Shown here piece after piece: positions 7,560 to 15,355 of a DNA stretch of 64,000 nt (within the stretch, counting starts at the first letter, position 1; each line of letters opens with the position of its first letter). Source of the stretch: Pseudomonadota bacterium (lineage in GTDB: Bacteria; Pseudomonadota; Alphaproteobacteria; Acetobacterales; Acetobacteraceae); assembly GCA_019351895.1 (NCBI GenBank), contig JABBOH010000006.1, positions 59,276-123,275 of the forward strand, given 5' to 3'. The notes under the pieces are model-generated. The model was not told the origin of the DNA and made no database searches. It saw only the letters and a program-made list of their open reading frames with translations. The position numbers and the translations under genes are program-made.

Positions 7560-8078
7560 ATGGAATACGAAGCCTTCAACTCGTTTTGGACGCACGGGGC
7601 CTTCTGGGTCTTCGTGGCGATCGTCATCTTCATTGTGTTGTTCGCGAGCCGTATCGCGGGGCCTGTCGGGCGGATGCTCGATCAGCGCGCCGACACGGTG
7701 CGGCAGTCGCTGGACGAGGCCGCTCAACTGAAGGCCGAAGCCCAGGCCATGCTTGTGGACGCCCGCCGGAAGCGCGAGCAGGCGCTGGCCGAGGCCAAGG
7801 ATATCCTGGCGCGCGCCCGCGAGGAAGCCGCCCGCGCGGCGGCCGAACTGCGTGCGGAGGCCGAGATGCGGGCTCATGCGCGTGAGCGGATGGCTCAGGA
7901 GCGGATCGACGCCGCCCAGGCGTCCGCGATCGCCGAGGTCCGCACCGCCGCCATCGAGATCGCCATCGCGGCCACCACCGAGGCTCTGCGGGACGGTCTC
8001 ACGGCGGAGCAGGATGCCCGGCTCGTCGACCATGCCATCGCCGAGGTGCCGACAGCCTTCACGCGCCGCGCGGCCTGA
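7560..8078 (+). CDS. atpF: F0 ATP synthase subunit b
   Basis: A 172-residue stator subunit with an N-terminal membrane helix (about 12-32, FWVFVAIVIFIVLFASRI). A long charged coiled coil follows, beginning with MLDQRADTVRQSLDEAAQLK and rich in Ala, Glu and Arg. It holds the F1 head still while the c-ring turns. It follows b' by 15 nt and is the last gene of the F0 operon, stopping 9 bp short of the convergent cls gene. The catalytic F1 genes are about 10 kb away (17746-22625). Confidence 0.95.
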   Translation: MEYEAFNSFWTHGAFWVFVAIVIFIVLFASRIAGPVGRMLDQRADTVRQSLDEAAQLKAEAQAMLVDARRKREQALAEAKDILARAREEAARAAAELRAEAEMRAHARERMAQERIDAAQASAIAEVRTAAIEIAIAATTEALRDGLTAEQDARLVDHAIAEVPTAFTRRAA

Positions 8079-8087
8079 GCCTCCGGC

Positions 8088-9518
8088 TCACAGATACGGC
8101 AGCAGCAACCGCGCTGCCGCATCCCGGATCCGGATGGGGAAGCGGCGGGCATTGATCTCCGCGAGGTCGAGCCGCCGTCCCCGGTTGCCGGCGATGAACC
8201 GCTCCAGAACGCTCGCGAGCGCCGGATCGTAGACTTCGACGCACATCTCGAAGTTGAGCCGAAAGCTTCGCATGTCCCAGTTGCTGCTGCCCACCAGCGA
8301 CCAGGTGCCATCCACCACCATAGCCTTCGAATGACGGAACGGGGGCGGGCATCGCCAGACGCGCCCGCCATCCCTCAGCAGCGGGCCGATATTGGCGCGA
8401 ACCGCCCAATCCACCAGCCGGTGATTGCCCTTCTCGGGGATCACGACCTCGACCTCCACCCCCCGCATCGCCGCGAGCGACAGCGCCGTCATCAGCCGCT
8501 GGTCGGGTAGGAAGTAGGGCGTCATGATGCGGATGCTGTCGCGGGCGCAGGCGAGGGCCTGCAACACGGCGAATTCGACCTTCTCCAGATCCTCGTCGGG
8601 ACCGGCCGTCACCACGCGCGCGATGGATGAGCCATGGCCATCGAGCGTCGGGAACCATGCCTCGCCGTCGAGATCCTCGTTCGCGACGAAACTCCAGTCG
8701 CGCGCGAAGGCAAAAACCAGCTGGGACACCACCGGACCCTCGATGCGGAAGTGGGTATCCTGCACGGGGTCCTTCGGCCGGGTCGCCAGCACGTTCTGGT
8801 CGGCGATGTTGATGCCGCCGGTGAAAGCGAGCCGGCCATCGACCACCAGGATCTTCTTGTGGGTCCGCAGGTTCACGAAGGGCATCCGCCACGGCATGTA
8901 GGAGTGCATGAACCGTCCGGCGGGAACTCCTGCCGCCCTCAGCCGGTAATAGACTGGCGACGCGAGCCAGCCGCTGCCGATCCCGTCCACGATGACCCGC
9001 ACCGCGACGCCGCGCTTGTGGGCGGCCGCCAGAGCTTCGACGAAGCGCCCGCCGATGTCGTCGGCGCGCATGATGTAGCTGCAAAGGCCGATGCTGTGCT
9101 GCGCGGCCTCTATCGCCGCCAGCATTTCCGGGTAGGCCTCGTCGCCGTTGTTGAGCATGCGGAGGCCGTTGCCGGCCTCAGTGCGGCGGCCAGTGATGCG
9201 GCCCACCCCGCGCCGGAGCGGCAGCAGGTGATTGTCGTCGCCCGCGAGTTCCGTGTGTTCGGCCGCACGCCTGCCGCGCTGGGCCGAGGGTGCCCGCAGC
9301 CTCCGGGCGCGCCGCCGCACCCGGTTGATGCCGAGCACGAAATAGGTGAAGCCGCCAAGGAAGGGCGCGAACCAGGCGAGGCCGATCCAGGCGGCGGCCG
9401 AGGCGACCTCGCGCTTCGTCTGCAATACGTGGATGGTGACGACGAGGGCGATGAGAAGCCCCAGGGTGAGTTCGACATCGGGCCGGACCCGCGTGACAAA
9501 CTCCATCCATTCATCCAT
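8088..9518 (-). CDS. cls: cardiolipin synthase (phospholipase D family)
   Basis: A 476-residue membrane-associated enzyme that joins phosphatidylglycerol units into cardiolipin. Two N-terminal transmembrane helices (about 15-33 and 42-62, PLDc_N region) precede two PLD domains. Each domain has a complete HxKxxxxD motif: His220/Lys222/Asp227 (HKKILVVDG) and His396/Lys398/Asp403 (HSKAMVVDG), followed by GGIN and GSSNWD. Size and layout match bacterial ClsA. The gene is minus-strand, downstream of the DUF4410 lipoprotein gene, and converges on atpF with a 9-bp gap. Confidence 0.93.
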   Translation of the reverse strand: MDEWMEFVTRVRPDVELTLGLLIALVVTIHVLQTKREVASAAAWIGLAWFAPFLGGFTYFVLGINRVRRRARRLRAPSAQRGRRAAEHTELAGDDNHLLPLRRGVGRITGRRTEAGNGLRMLNNGDEAYPEMLAAIEAAQHSIGLCSYIMRADDIGGRFVEALAAAHKRGVAVRVIVDGIGSGWLASPVYYRLRAAGVPAGRFMHSYMPWRMPFVNLRTHKKILVVDGRLAFTGGINIADQNVLATRPKDPVQDTHFRIEGPVVSQLVFAFARDWSFVANEDLDGEAWFPTLDGHGSSIARVVTAGPDEDLEKVEFAVLQALACARDSIRIMTPYFLPDQRLMTALSLAAMRGVEVEVVIPEKGNHRLVDWAVRANIGPLLRDGGRVWRCPPPFRHSKAMVVDGTWSLVGSSNWDMRSFRLNFEMCVEVYDPALASVLERFIAGNRGRRLDLAEINARRFPIRIRDAAARLLLPYL

Positions 9519-9594
9519 GCGGGATCACTTTTGTAGAGCGGCGCGAGGTCACGGTCTCGTGGCGCAGGGATTGCAGCGGGGTGGCATCGCCACC

Positions 9595-9623
9595 GGCATC
9601 GGCGCCGCGCCGGCGCCGATGCC
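9595..9623. other. 13-bp perfect hairpin between the DUF4410 gene and cls
   Basis: GGCATCGGCGCCG (9595-9607) and its exact reverse complement (9611-9623) flank a 3-nt loop. No T-run follows in either direction. It lies 122 nt past the DUF4410 stop and 77 nt ahead of cls, so it may limit readthrough or protect a 3' end. Confidence 0.5.
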
Positions 9624-9744
9624 GATGCCGATCCAAGGTTTCATCGTCATCGTACAACCGACTTACAGAGGCGGATAGGATGCGCGGCTCCGCCCCACAA
9701 GCCCCAGCCGTCCGGATGATCCCGTCGGCGCCACGGCCCGGCCC

Positions 9745-10509
9745 TTACTGCGGGCTGACCCACCCCTCGGCTGCAAAGAAGTCGCCGACGTTGGTGGCGA
9801 CCTTGCGAGCCAAATCCTCGGCGTCCTTGGCAAGCCCGCTGCGCTGGCGCTGCACCGTGCCGGCAGTGGCGCCGGCGACCGCCATCGCGACATGGCCGGC
9901 GGCGGCACTCGCGGCGCCGATGCCGAGCCCCGGCGTCCGGCCGCTATTGGCCGTGGCGTCGTAGGTCTGCAGCGGCCGGGTGGTGCCGCCCGGCTCCGCG
10001 CGCAGCACCTGCACGTCCGCGAAGACCTCGCTCGCCCCTGCGCCGAACCCGATCAGCGTGCGGCGAGTCGCGTTGCCGGCGTTGACCCGCACGATCTGCC
10101 CCTCGATCAGCACGTCGCCGGGGCGAGGCTCGGTGCCGGGCGCCGCTTCGCGCGCGGGCAGCCCCATGCGGTTGATGGCGTCGACCAGCGTCTCCGAGAT
10201 CGTGCTGGTGATCTCGTAGGCGAGTTGCTGACGGTCGGCTTGGCTGTTGGCCGAGCCGCTCATTTGCGCCAGCCGCGCCTTCATCCCGGAATCGAGCCGG
10301 ATCTCGCTTGGATTGACCGTGAAGCCATAGACCAGCACCTCGCGCGGGCGCGGCATCGGCCCGGCGCCGCTTTGCGACGCAGGCACATAATCGCCGGTCT
10401 TGTGCACCTGCGTGGCACAGCCCCCGAGCGCCAGCAGCAAAGCGAGGGCGAGGGGCGTAATGGTCCGACGATTATAGCCTGTTTGGCGGCTGTCGTTTGA
10501 AGTTCTCAT
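9745..10509 (-). CDS. DUF4410-type outer-membrane lipoprotein
   Basis: A 254-residue predicted lipoprotein. ATG 10509 has GGAG 7 nt upstream, while an upstream TTG at 10524 has no such site. The signal peptide ends in the lipobox LALGGC near residue 31. The mature part resembles DUF4410, with VLVYGFTVNP early, a central segment around LPAREAAPGTEPRPGDVLI and a Gly/Ala-rich helical part (GIGAASAAAGHVAMAVAG). The family is related in outline to CsgG/LpoB-like periplasmic proteins, but its function is unknown. The gene is divergent from amn. Confidence 0.72.
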   Translation of the reverse strand: MRTSNDSRQTGYNRRTITPLALALLLALGGCATQVHKTGDYVPASQSGAGPMPRPREVLVYGFTVNPSEIRLDSGMKARLAQMSGSANSQADRQQLAYEITSTISETLVDAINRMGLPAREAAPGTEPRPGDVLIEGQIVRVNAGNATRRTLIGFGAGASEVFADVQVLRAEPGGTTRPLQTYDATANSGRTPGLGIGAASAAAGHVAMAVAGATAGTVQRQRSGLAKDAEDLARKVATNVGDFFAAEGWVSPQ

Positions 10510-10683
10510 CTTGCTTCTCCGCAACGTTTACCGCACCACACCACGGCTGCGGTCCGCCGTCGATGGTTTCGTGCGCTCTCTCTCACGTGTTGCGTTCTGC
10601 GCCCGGATGAAATCGAGGCGGGCTGGCGTCAGTGCCTCTTTACGGTTAACCCGGGCGGGCAAAATGCCCCTCGGAGAGCATTG

Positions 10684-12153
10684 ATGGACGATCTCACGCC
10701 AATGCAGGAACTGACGCCCGAGCAGGTCGTGGCCCGGCTTGAATTCGGGTACGACCATGCCTGCAGCGCGCTGCGGGAGGCGCTCAGCCGTTACGCCCGG
10801 ACGGGTGTCGGCCCTACGCCCGCGGAGCGCCGTCATTTCCGTTATCCGCGCCTCGACGTGACGTGGCGGCCGACGGGCGCCATCCGCTACACGACCCGGG
10901 CCTGGGCCAAGCTCCAGGATCCGGGCGTCTACTCGACCACCATCACGCAGCCGGCTTTTTTCCGCGGCTACCTGCTGGAGCAGCTCGAACCTCTCGTCAG
11001 CGAGTTCGGCGCGACGCTGTCGGTCCATGTGAGCGACCTCGAGATTCCGTACCCTTACGTGACCGAGATCGGAGACGAGTTTGTCCATGGCGCGGTCAAG
11101 GTGGATGACTTGGCGCGGCTTTTCCCGACGCCGCGCCTATCCTCGGTGGGTGACGAGGTTGCCGACGGGCTTTGGATCTTCGATCCCGACAAGCCGCGCC
11201 CGCTGGCGCTGTTCGACGCCGTGCGCACGGATTTCTCGCTGAAGCGGCTGGCGCATTACACGGGCACCAGTTGGCGCACCATCCAGCCCTGGATTCTGCT
11301 CACCAACTATCAGCGCTATGTCGACGGGTTCGTGCGGTATGCGCTCGAGGAGCTGAGGCGGCCGGGCTCGCGCTATGTGGCGCTGCATCTGCCGGGCGGA
11401 CGGCTGGTGACGCGGGACGCAAGTGCCGAGGTCGCCGCCGAGATCGTCGCGGGCGCACCCTGGCAGAGCTACCAGATGCCCGCCTACAATCTGGAGCGGG
11501 ACGACGGCCACGGCATCACCATCGTCAATATCGGGGTCGGCCCCTCCAACGCCAAGAACATCACCGACCATCTCGCCGTGCTGCGGCCGAACTGCTGGCT
11601 CATGATCGGCCATTGCGGCGGCTTGCGCCAGAGCCAGGTCATCGGCGATTACGTGCTGGCGCATGGGTATCTGCGGCGCGACCGCATTCTGGACGACGTG
11701 CTGCCGCCGGAGGTTCCGGTGCCGGCCCTGGCAGAGGTGCAGCTCGCCTTGCAGGAAGCCGCGGCCCGCGTCACCGGGGACCGCGGCGACGCGCTGAAGC
11801 GCCGGCTGCGAACCGGCACCGTCGTGACCTACGACGACCGCAACTGGGAACTGCGCTGGTCGCACGAGCGCCGGCGCATCAACCTCAGCCGTGCGATCGC
11901 GGTCGACATGGAGAGCGGCACGCTCGCGGCGCAGGGCTACCGGCTTCGGGTGCCTTACGGCACGCTGCTCTGCGTCTCCGACAAGCCGTTGCATGGCGAG
12001 ATCAAGCTGCCCGGCGCCGCCACCGCTTTCTACCAGCGCGCGGTGGGCGAACATCTGGCGATCGGTCTGGAGACGATCGATCTGCTGCGCGGCCAGCTGC
12101 ATTCGCTGCATTCCCGCAAGCTGAGGGCCTTCGACGAGCCTGTTTTCCGCTGA
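10684..12153 (+). CDS. amn: AMP nucleosidase
   Basis: A 489-residue cytosolic enzyme that splits AMP into adenine and ribose 5-phosphate, adjusting adenylate pools. The N-terminal half matches the AMP nucleosidase N domain (FRYPRLDVTWRPTG). The C-terminal half is the nucleoside-phosphorylase fold with NIGVGPSNAKNITDHLAVLR, GHCGGLRQSQ, the substrate-contacting AVDMESGTLAAQGYR and the late CVSDKPLHGEIKLPG. Length equals that of E. coli Amn (484). I start at ATG 10684 rather than the TTG three bases earlier, with GGAG upstream. Confidence 0.95.
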   Translation: MDDLTPMQELTPEQVVARLEFGYDHACSALREALSRYARTGVGPTPAERRHFRYPRLDVTWRPTGAIRYTTRAWAKLQDPGVYSTTITQPAFFRGYLLEQLEPLVSEFGATLSVHVSDLEIPYPYVTEIGDEFVHGAVKVDDLARLFPTPRLSSVGDEVADGLWIFDPDKPRPLALFDAVRTDFSLKRLAHYTGTSWRTIQPWILLTNYQRYVDGFVRYALEELRRPGSRYVALHLPGGRLVTRDASAEVAAEIVAGAPWQSYQMPAYNLERDDGHGITIVNIGVGPSNAKNITDHLAVLRPNCWLMIGHCGGLRQSQVIGDYVLAHGYLRRDRILDDVLPPEVPVPALAEVQLALQEAAARVTGDRGDALKRRLRTGTVVTYDDRNWELRWSHERRRINLSRAIAVDMESGTLAAQGYRLRVPYGTLLCVSDKPLHGEIKLPGAATAFYQRAVGEHLAIGLETIDLLRGQLHSLHSRKLRAFDEPVFR

Positions 12154-12188
12154 AGGCACTTTGACCGCCCGCTGAGCGCGCTGTCATC

Positions 12189-12228
12189 TTGTTGCGAAAC
12201 CGCATTGAGTTATGTTAGTCTGACTAAC
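12189..12228 (+). promoter_or_regulatory. candidate promoter overlapped by a palindromic operator, upstream of the GH19 gene
   Basis: TTGTTG (12189-12194) and TATGTT (12211-12216) are spaced by 16 nt, a reasonable sigma-70 layout. The inverted repeat GTTAGT-CTG-ACTAAC (12214-12228) overlaps the -10 box, where a repressor would block polymerase. The lysin gene starts 20 nt further on. The dyad has the size of a TetR- or MarR-type site, but I cannot name the regulator. Confidence 0.45.
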
Positions 12229-12248
12229 CTCATTCGGGAGAGCGTGCG

Positions 12249-13034
12249 ATGATTGCGGTCGACGGGACGACACTGACGGCTCTGGCGCCGGGCGAGAGCG
12301 GCGGGCGGGCCGAGCGTCAGGCGGCGATCATCGCGGGGATCGGGAACGCTTTGGCACCGACGCTGCAGCGCTACGCCATCGACACCCCGCTCCGGATCGC
12401 ACATTTCCTGGCACAGACCGCTCATGAGTCCGACGGCTTCTGCACCACCGAGGAATACGCCGACGGGCGCGCCTATGACGGGCGCCTCGACCTCGGGAAT
12501 GTCGAGCCGGGTGACGGCCCGCGCTACAAGGGGCGCGGCCTGATCCAGCTCACCGGGCGCGCGAATTATGCGGCAACGGGGACGGAACTCGGCCTCGACC
12601 TCGGCGGAAACCCCCTGTCGGTGAATGACCCCATTTCCTATCTGCTCGTCGCCTGCGCCTTCTGGACAAGCCAGCGCATCAACCCGCATTGCGATGCCGA
12701 CGATCTTTATGCGGTGACGCGACTGGTCAATGGCGGGTTGACGGGCCTCGACAGCCGCCGGGCTTATCTGGCGCGGGCGAAGGGGGTGGTCGCTCCCCTG
12801 GCGGCTGCGGCTCGTGGAGCGGCGCCGCTCGGCAACCAGCCGTTGCTGTGGCGTGGCACGACGGGGGAGGCGGTGCTGCGACTGCAGAGGGAGTTGGCGG
12901 CGCAAGGCTACCCGATCGCCCGGGACGGCAGTTTCGGACCGGGGACCGAAACCGCGCTCCGTCATTTTCAGATGACCCGTCACCTGTCACCGGACGGCAT
13001 CGCCGGAGCCGGCGTCTGGCGCGCTCTGGGGTAA
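12249..13034 (+). CDS. GH19 chitinase-like/endolysin with C-terminal peptidoglycan-binding domain
   Basis: A 261-residue predicted wall hydrolase. Residues about 40-185 match glycoside hydrolase family 19: FLAQTAHESDGF contains the catalytic-Glu region, followed by YKGRGLIQLTGRANY and TRLVNGGLTGLDSR. Residues about 195-260 form a PG_binding_1 domain (GTTGEAVLRLQRELAAQGYP, DGSFGPGTETALRHFQ). There is no signal peptide or membrane segment, as in phage endolysins that need a holin. No holin, spanin or phage structural gene is nearby, so it may be a domesticated lysin or be released by cell lysis. The start is ATG 12249 after CGGGAG. Confidence 0.85.
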   Translation: MIAVDGTTLTALAPGESGGRAERQAAIIAGIGNALAPTLQRYAIDTPLRIAHFLAQTAHESDGFCTTEEYADGRAYDGRLDLGNVEPGDGPRYKGRGLIQLTGRANYAATGTELGLDLGGNPLSVNDPISYLLVACAFWTSQRINPHCDADDLYAVTRLVNGGLTGLDSRRAYLARAKGVVAPLAAAARGAAPLGNQPLLWRGTTGEAVLRLQRELAAQGYPIARDGSFGPGTETALRHFQMTRHLSPDGIAGAGVWRALG

Positions 13035-13105
13035 CGGCCGCGGCCAAGTGTTGACGCATCTCCTGAGGATCGCGGGCGGAGACTCGCGACCCTCAACTCA
13101 GACCG

Positions 13106-13252
13106 TCAACGCCAATAGTAGTGCGGGTGATCACCGTAGCCGCCGTCGTGGTCGTCGTGGTCGCCATGATGCCAATAGGGGTAGTAGCATCCCCCCAAAG
13201 AGAGCGCGATCAGCAGGCCGGCGCCGAGACGAACGAGATTGGCTCTGGACAT
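13106..13252 (-). CDS. small histidine-rich lipoprotein
   Basis: A 48-residue protein starting at ATG 13252 with GGAGGTG 6 nt upstream. Residues 1-20 form a lipoprotein signal (LLIALSLGGC). The mature part is only about 29 residues and consists almost entirely of His, Asp, Gly, Tyr and Trp (YYPYWHHGDHDDHDGGYGDH). Six histidines and clustered aspartates suggest metal binding at the envelope, which is inference. The strong ribosome site and lipobox make it likely to be real despite its size. A longer frame reaching 13324 has no ribosome site. Confidence 0.65.
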   Translation of the reverse strand: MSRANLVRLGAGLLIALSLGGCYYPYWHHGDHDDHDGGYGDHPHYYWR

Positions 13253-13337
13253 GATAACACCTCCGGTTCCACGCGGGAGGTTTGCCTCTCCCCGTAGCGG
13301 AGGTGAGGCCGAAACATGGCGCAATCAAGGGTTTGCG

Positions 13338-14276
13338 TTACAAAACGATGCCGCCGAGAAGATCGCGCGCCGTCGCCGCATCGACCGCGATTTGCGCTCG
13401 CAAAGCGTCGAAGCTCGGAAACTTCTGTTCGGCGCGGATGAAGCTTCGCAGAGAGACGGCGATCTCGCGGTCATAGAGGTCGCCGTCGAAGTCGAAGATA
13501 TTCACCTCGACCCGGCTCTCCATAGTTTCCGCGACCGTCGGACGATAGCCGATATTGGCCACCCCCTTGCGCGCAGTGCCGTCCGGCAGCTGGACCGTCA
13601 CCGCGTAGACCCCGCGCGCCGGCTCCAGATGACGGCCGAGCGGCAGGTTCGCTGTCGGGAAGCCGATGGTGCGCCCGCGCTTGTCGCCGTGGCTGACCGT
13701 GCCTCGGATGGTCCAGGGCCGGCCGAGCAGCGCGTTGGCGCGCTCCGGATAGCCGTCCTGCAGCAGCCGCCGGATGCGCGTCGAGGAAATCGGACCGCCG
13801 ACATCGCCGAAGGCCGGGGCGATCGAGAGGCCGATTCCCATCGCCTCGGCCCGTGCGGCCAAGAAGGCCACGTCGCCGCCGCGCCGGTGGCCGAAGGCGA
13901 AGTCCCCGCCGCAGATCAGATGGGCCGCTCCCAACCGCTCATGCAGCACCGCGCGGGCGAAATGCTCGGCCGATTGCTGGCTGAAGGTCAGGTCGAAGTG
14001 CTGTACGAACACCCAGGCGACGTGCAGGTCGGCGAGCGCCGCCGCCTTCTCTGGCAGCAGCGTCAGCCGGAACGGCGGGTCGCCGGGGCGGAAGAATTCA
14101 CGCGGATGCGGCTCGAAGGTCAGCACGGCGAGCGGCGCGTCGGGCCGGGCGGCATGGGCCGCGCGCAGCACAGCGGCATGGCCGAGATGGACGCCGTCGA
14201 AATTGCCGAGTGCCACCGTCGCCCCCTGCGCTTCGGGGGGGACGGGATCGTCGGGGCCGATGATGCGGATGCTCAT
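13338..14276 (-). CDS. ribF: bifunctional riboflavin kinase / FAD synthetase
   Basis: A 312-residue enzyme making FMN from riboflavin and then FAD. The N-terminal nucleotidyltransferase half has VALGNFDGVHLGHAAVL (residues about 21-37), HPREFF and the ISSTRIRRLLQDG motif near residue 165. The C-terminal riboflavin kinase domain has GDKRGRTIGFPTANL and ends with DREIAVSLRSFIRAEQKF. Length is typical. It is transcribed in the same direction as xerC, 43 nt downstream of it. Confidence 0.96.
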   Translation of the reverse strand: MSIRIIGPDDPVPPEAQGATVALGNFDGVHLGHAAVLRAAHAARPDAPLAVLTFEPHPREFFRPGDPPFRLTLLPEKAAALADLHVAWVFVQHFDLTFSQQSAEHFARAVLHERLGAAHLICGGDFAFGHRRGGDVAFLAARAEAMGIGLSIAPAFGDVGGPISSTRIRRLLQDGYPERANALLGRPWTIRGTVSHGDKRGRTIGFPTANLPLGRHLEPARGVYAVTVQLPDGTARKGVANIGYRPTVAETMESRVEVNIFDFDGDLYDREIAVSLRSFIRAEQKFPSFDALRAQIAVDAATARDLLGGIVL

Positions 14277-14319
14277 GAGGTCGAGATGCCAGCGCGGCGA
14301 GTAGTGTCAAGCCGCCGGC

Positions 14320-15312
14320 TCACGCGCGGGGGTGGGCGCGGCGCCACACATCCATGAGTTGCGCCGTGTCGACGGCCGTATAGCGCTGGGTGGTCGAGAG
14401 GCTGGCATGGCCCAGCAGCTCCTGGATGGCGCGCAAGTCCGCGCCCTCGGCCAGCAGATGGGTCGCGAAGGAGTGTCGCAGCGCATGCGGGGTCGCATGC
14501 TCGGGAAGGCCGTTGAGCCGGCGGAAGTCGCGCAGCGCTTTCTGTGCGATGGCAGGGTCCATCCGCTTGCCCCGGTGCCCGAGGAACAGCGGCGCCTCCG
14601 GCTCCGGCTGCCAGTGCAGCGTCAGCCAGCGCGTCATCATGGCCCGAGCCACGGGAAGCACCGGCACGATCCTGGGCTTGCCGCCTTTGCCGACCACCCG
14701 CAGCGGCGCGTCCGACCCCGGCAGCGGCGCCTCCCCACGATTGAGCGCGAGCGCCTCGGAGATCCGGAGACCGCAGCCGTAAAGCAGGGTGAAAAGCGCG
14801 GTGTTCCGCGCCTGGATGGCGGCGTGGTCGGAGACCTCGCCGATGTCGCGGGCGACCGCGCCTGCATCCTCGGCGGTCAGTGCGCGGGGAAGCGGTTTTC
14901 GTGCCCTGGGGGCCACCACTAGGCCAATTGCCGCATTTGCAGCGCCCATCTCCCGGTCGACGTAGCGGAGAAACGACCGGACGGCGGAGAGTTTCCGGGC
15001 GCGGGTCGCGTTGCCGCAGCCGGCGGAGGCTTCCTCCGCCATCCAGCCGCGAAAGTCGGCGACGGTCAGCACGGAGAGATCAGCAAGCGCTGGCTCGGCG
15101 CCCAGATGGCGCGTCAGGAAGCCGAGGAAACCCGCCACGTCGCGGCCATAGGTTTCGAGGGTGAGCGCCGCCGCCCGCCGCTCGCCACCGAGCCGGCCCA
15201 GCCATGCCTGCCGGGCCGCCTCCGCTCCGGCTATGCTGCCGCCGCCGTCGACCGGCGATGATGTTGGACTTATGGCCAAGGGACGAGACACCCTGTTGCG
15301 GATGACGAACAC
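14320..15312 (-). CDS. xerC: tyrosine recombinase XerC (chromosome dimer resolution)
   Basis: A 330-residue site-specific recombinase that acts with XerD at dif. A SAM-like core-binding domain (about 40-130) precedes the catalytic domain, which has the first Arg in [11 protein letters not shown], a Lys in [31 protein letters not shown] and the nucleophile Tyr in TQRYTAVD. The N-terminal 25-30 residues are not family-like, so the real start may be a later GTG/TTG. Its fixed chromosomal context next to priA, with no att sites or integrated cargo, argues for the housekeeping XerC rather than an integrase. Confidence 0.9.
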   Translation of the reverse strand: MFVIRNRVSRPLAISPTSSPVDGGGSIAGAEAARQAWLGRLGGERRAAALTLETYGRDVAGFLGFLTRHLGAEPALADLSVLTVADFRGWMAEEASAGCGNATRARKLSAVRSFLRYVDREMGAANAAIGLVVAPRARKPLPRALTAEDAGAVARDIGEVSDHAAIQARNTALFTLLYGCGLRISEALALNRGEAPLPGSDAPLRVVGKGGKPRIVPVLPVARAMMTRWLTLHWQPEPEAPLFLGHRGKRMDPAIAQKALRDFRRLNGLPEHATPHALRHSFATHLLAEGADLRAIQELLGHASLSTTQRYTAVDTAQLMDVWRRAHPRA

Positions 15313-15355
15313 TACCGATCTTCGGCTTGCGCCGCGAGATGCCGATCAGGGCGCC

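Noticed and set aside
12249..13034. Prophage remnant around the GH19 lysin
   Set aside because: No holin, tail, capsid, integrase or terminase gene in the neighbourhood; flanking genes are chromosomal.
14320..15312. Tyrosine recombinase as evidence of an integrated mobile element
   Set aside because: Sequence and context (next to priA and the F1 operon) fit housekeeping XerC. No att-like repeats, tRNA or cargo genes are visible.
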